Positions 54,093 to 57,000 of a DNA stretch of 64,000 nucleotides are shown piece after piece; the stretch's first letter is position 1; each line of letters begins with the position of its first letter. The stretch covers positions 34,621,807 to 34,685,806 of the forward strand of contig NW_022145610.1 in the NCBI RefSeq assembly GCF_000002235.5. The letters are read 5' to 3'. A program made the position numbers and the translations under genes. This DNA is from Strongylocentrotus purpuratus. Its lineage: Eukaryota > Echinodermata > Echinoidea > Camarodonta > Strongylocentrotidae. The notes under the pieces are model-generated. The model made no database searches. It saw only the letters and a list, made by a program, of their open reading frames with translations, and was not told the origin of the DNA.

Positions 54093-57000
54093 AGTGATGA
54101 TGATGATGATGATTATGATAGTGATGATGATGGTGGTGATGACGACAATGATGATGATGATACGCTCCTCTACCAGTTCCTCTTAAAAAAATACATGATC
54201 AGTTTCACAAGACACCTCTTGGGGTTAGACTATAAGCTCAGGCTGTATGTCTCTGTGAGGATTAATGTGATGATGATGAAGATGATGATGATGAAGATGA
54301 TGATGATGACGATGACATTTGTCCGTAGTCTGTCATGGAAAACATGTATGATCAACTTAAGATGATTGATGCTTAAGATGTTTTCATTGTATGTCTTTAC
54401 AGTTGAGGATAACGCATGAAGATATGTGGATCCGAACCTATGGCAGACTGTATCAGAAGCTGTGTTCAACGACCCATGAGATACCCATTGGAGTCTACAA
54501 AACACACAACCAATCCGATAACAAATCAGAGGTGAGTCTTTTAAACCAGTCTAGGTAATGCACAGTGTATAGATTGAACCAGTTGGAAAGTGGATTTCAT
54601 TTCTTTTCTAGCTTTCAAGGCTGAGGTTTGGTGAGGTGGTCTTTTCTTGACATTGATATATCAAAATTCATGACAACAAGGAATTATATGATTCACCCCA
54701 ATTTAATAATGAAAGACAGGAGGCTTCTTGCAAGATATTGGTGTGTAAATCTTTGTAATAAGCTGCAATGATCCAGTTGCAACAACACTGTAATCGTCTG
54801 ATTTGTAAAATATCCTTCAGTTATGTTCTAAATTAGTGCTCATTAAAATGGCACTTTTATTGTACACATTTGCTTTACATGCATCATTGATCGTATCTCT
54901 CAGATGAGATATCTAAAGAGAAAATCAACTTACAGAGCAAAATTAATCCACTTTAGAAAGGGAGTTCACCTTACAATGCAGGTTCAACAGCGTATTGATA
55001 ACAATTTGACATGGGTACATGTTCAGGATCAGAATACTTATGAATTATCTTGTACATAACTCAGATATTCACCTATGTACAAACATGACATTCATCCTAT
55101 CACCATAACCTACATTTATTACAAGTCCAAGCCTTCATACTGGTCCATGCGGCAGGCAAATATGGTGAGTATTGATGTTCCCCACAAAGAAAGACATGCA
55201 TAGATGTACATTGATTAACCTAGAAATCCATACATATGCCAAAACAATATGGTAACCTATGCAAATACAGTTCATATCCTCTGTAATTCTTCTTTACTGG
55301 ACCACTGTTTTACATGTAGCAAGTGCTAGACTTTCATCGCTCTGCCAGGCTATAGCCTAGTTACATGTACATTCCGCACCGTGTATTTTAAAGTAATCAT
55401 TTCCTGTTTCCATTCATCCCATTCTAAGTCCACATCAAACACCCTATGCAGAAAAGTCCCAAACTTAAACTGCTCTTATGTGTGTGGATCATCACCTCTG
55501 TCACGTCTACTACCTCTTTATAATATATAAATATGATGATAAATGTGCCTTTCTTAAAGTTAATTTGTGTGCAGCTAGGATGTATAAAAAAAAAGCTTCA
55601 CCCAGCATTATATGTGCTAAGAGATAGGGAGTAGGAAGAAAATAAAGAACATAAAACTGCATATGCAGGCGTATGGATATGTCAAGAAGTTTACTCACAA
55701 GATCCCCTCTGGTGACATCTCAGGTCAGCTGTAGCACTATGGATCCAATAACTCGCTGCTTCCCAAGCTGCGCTGTTGGTCCTCACATTTATTCTACTGT
55801 CTGCGAAGTGGAAATTAGGTTTTGAGTAAGCACTGTTGCCAACTTGACCATGAGATGGCGCTGTTCAATAAACAATATGCTAGGGCAGAATGTTCATTAG
55901 TGCAGTATCGTTTTAACTTCTGGACCTACATTGTTTCCTTTTACAATCATTTCAAATTTCTGCTTGAAAGTGTGTCAAGGCACTTCGACTATCTAGATGA
56001 TTCTCAATTTCTACATGTATTTGATTACTATCTCTGCTTGCAGTATACTTAAAACTAATAGATATCTATGGTTTGTGCCCAACGAAATTGGCAGTATCAC
56101 ATTCTTTACTGGTCTGCTCTGCAAGTTTACCTATCAACAAAATGGAATTAGACAAATAAATCATGTGTACAGTGTTATGTCATACTTTTTCTTCTATTCG
56201 TGGATCTTATTTAACCCATTGACTACTGAATTCTGTCATTCCAAAGGACTTATTCCAGGAACAACACAGTTCCAGTAGGCAATGTTTCACATTAATTATC
56301 TAAGCTAGCAAAACATATCCTTACTTGGGCAGTGCATAGAGTACCCTATTACAATCATATACATTGACACAGTAATCACTTCACTGTCATTGGCACCCTC
56401 TCTATCCTCCTCATTATCAACAAATGTTCATTCTACTCTTCTAAAATCAATTTTTTTCTCAATAAGTAAAGAACAAACAAAATGATGACTTCGTAAAATT
56501 GGCTGCATTTTTTATATGTCACTTAAGCTTTGTCCTGCTAACATTTCTCATCTTGCTCATCAGAAATTTGCAGAGAAAACAGGGTGTGCAAATGTTCTCC
56601 TGGTTTATACAACAAATAACAAACAGTATTCAATTCTTTTTAATGTTAAACTAGCTTATATGTATGGGGAAATCTATGTCAGAAGACACAAAGATTGAGT
56701 GTTGGTGTTCCAGTAAGTTACTACAGTGTATTTCTCTTTATGTTTATTCTTGCACATCATTGTTACAAAACACAAATCATTTAGGATTAAACTTTCCCTT
56801 TTTTCATGTTTTATTATTAGTTATCAGTCACCATAGAAGATGATGATAGTTTATCGTCTGGCCAATCAGAAGAGAGGAAAGAGATTGCTCATCTCGTCAG
56901 ACAGAAGATGAAGAAGATGGATATCCCACCGGAGGAATATGGTCAGTTTCTTAAACTTTATAGTACTGTGATTTAACCTCAATGATATTTATATTGTTTC

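Noticed and set aside
53599-54186. 195-residue frame including exon 24
   Set aside because: Only the exon 24 part is real; the rest is intron and GGT/GAT repeat read through the donor.
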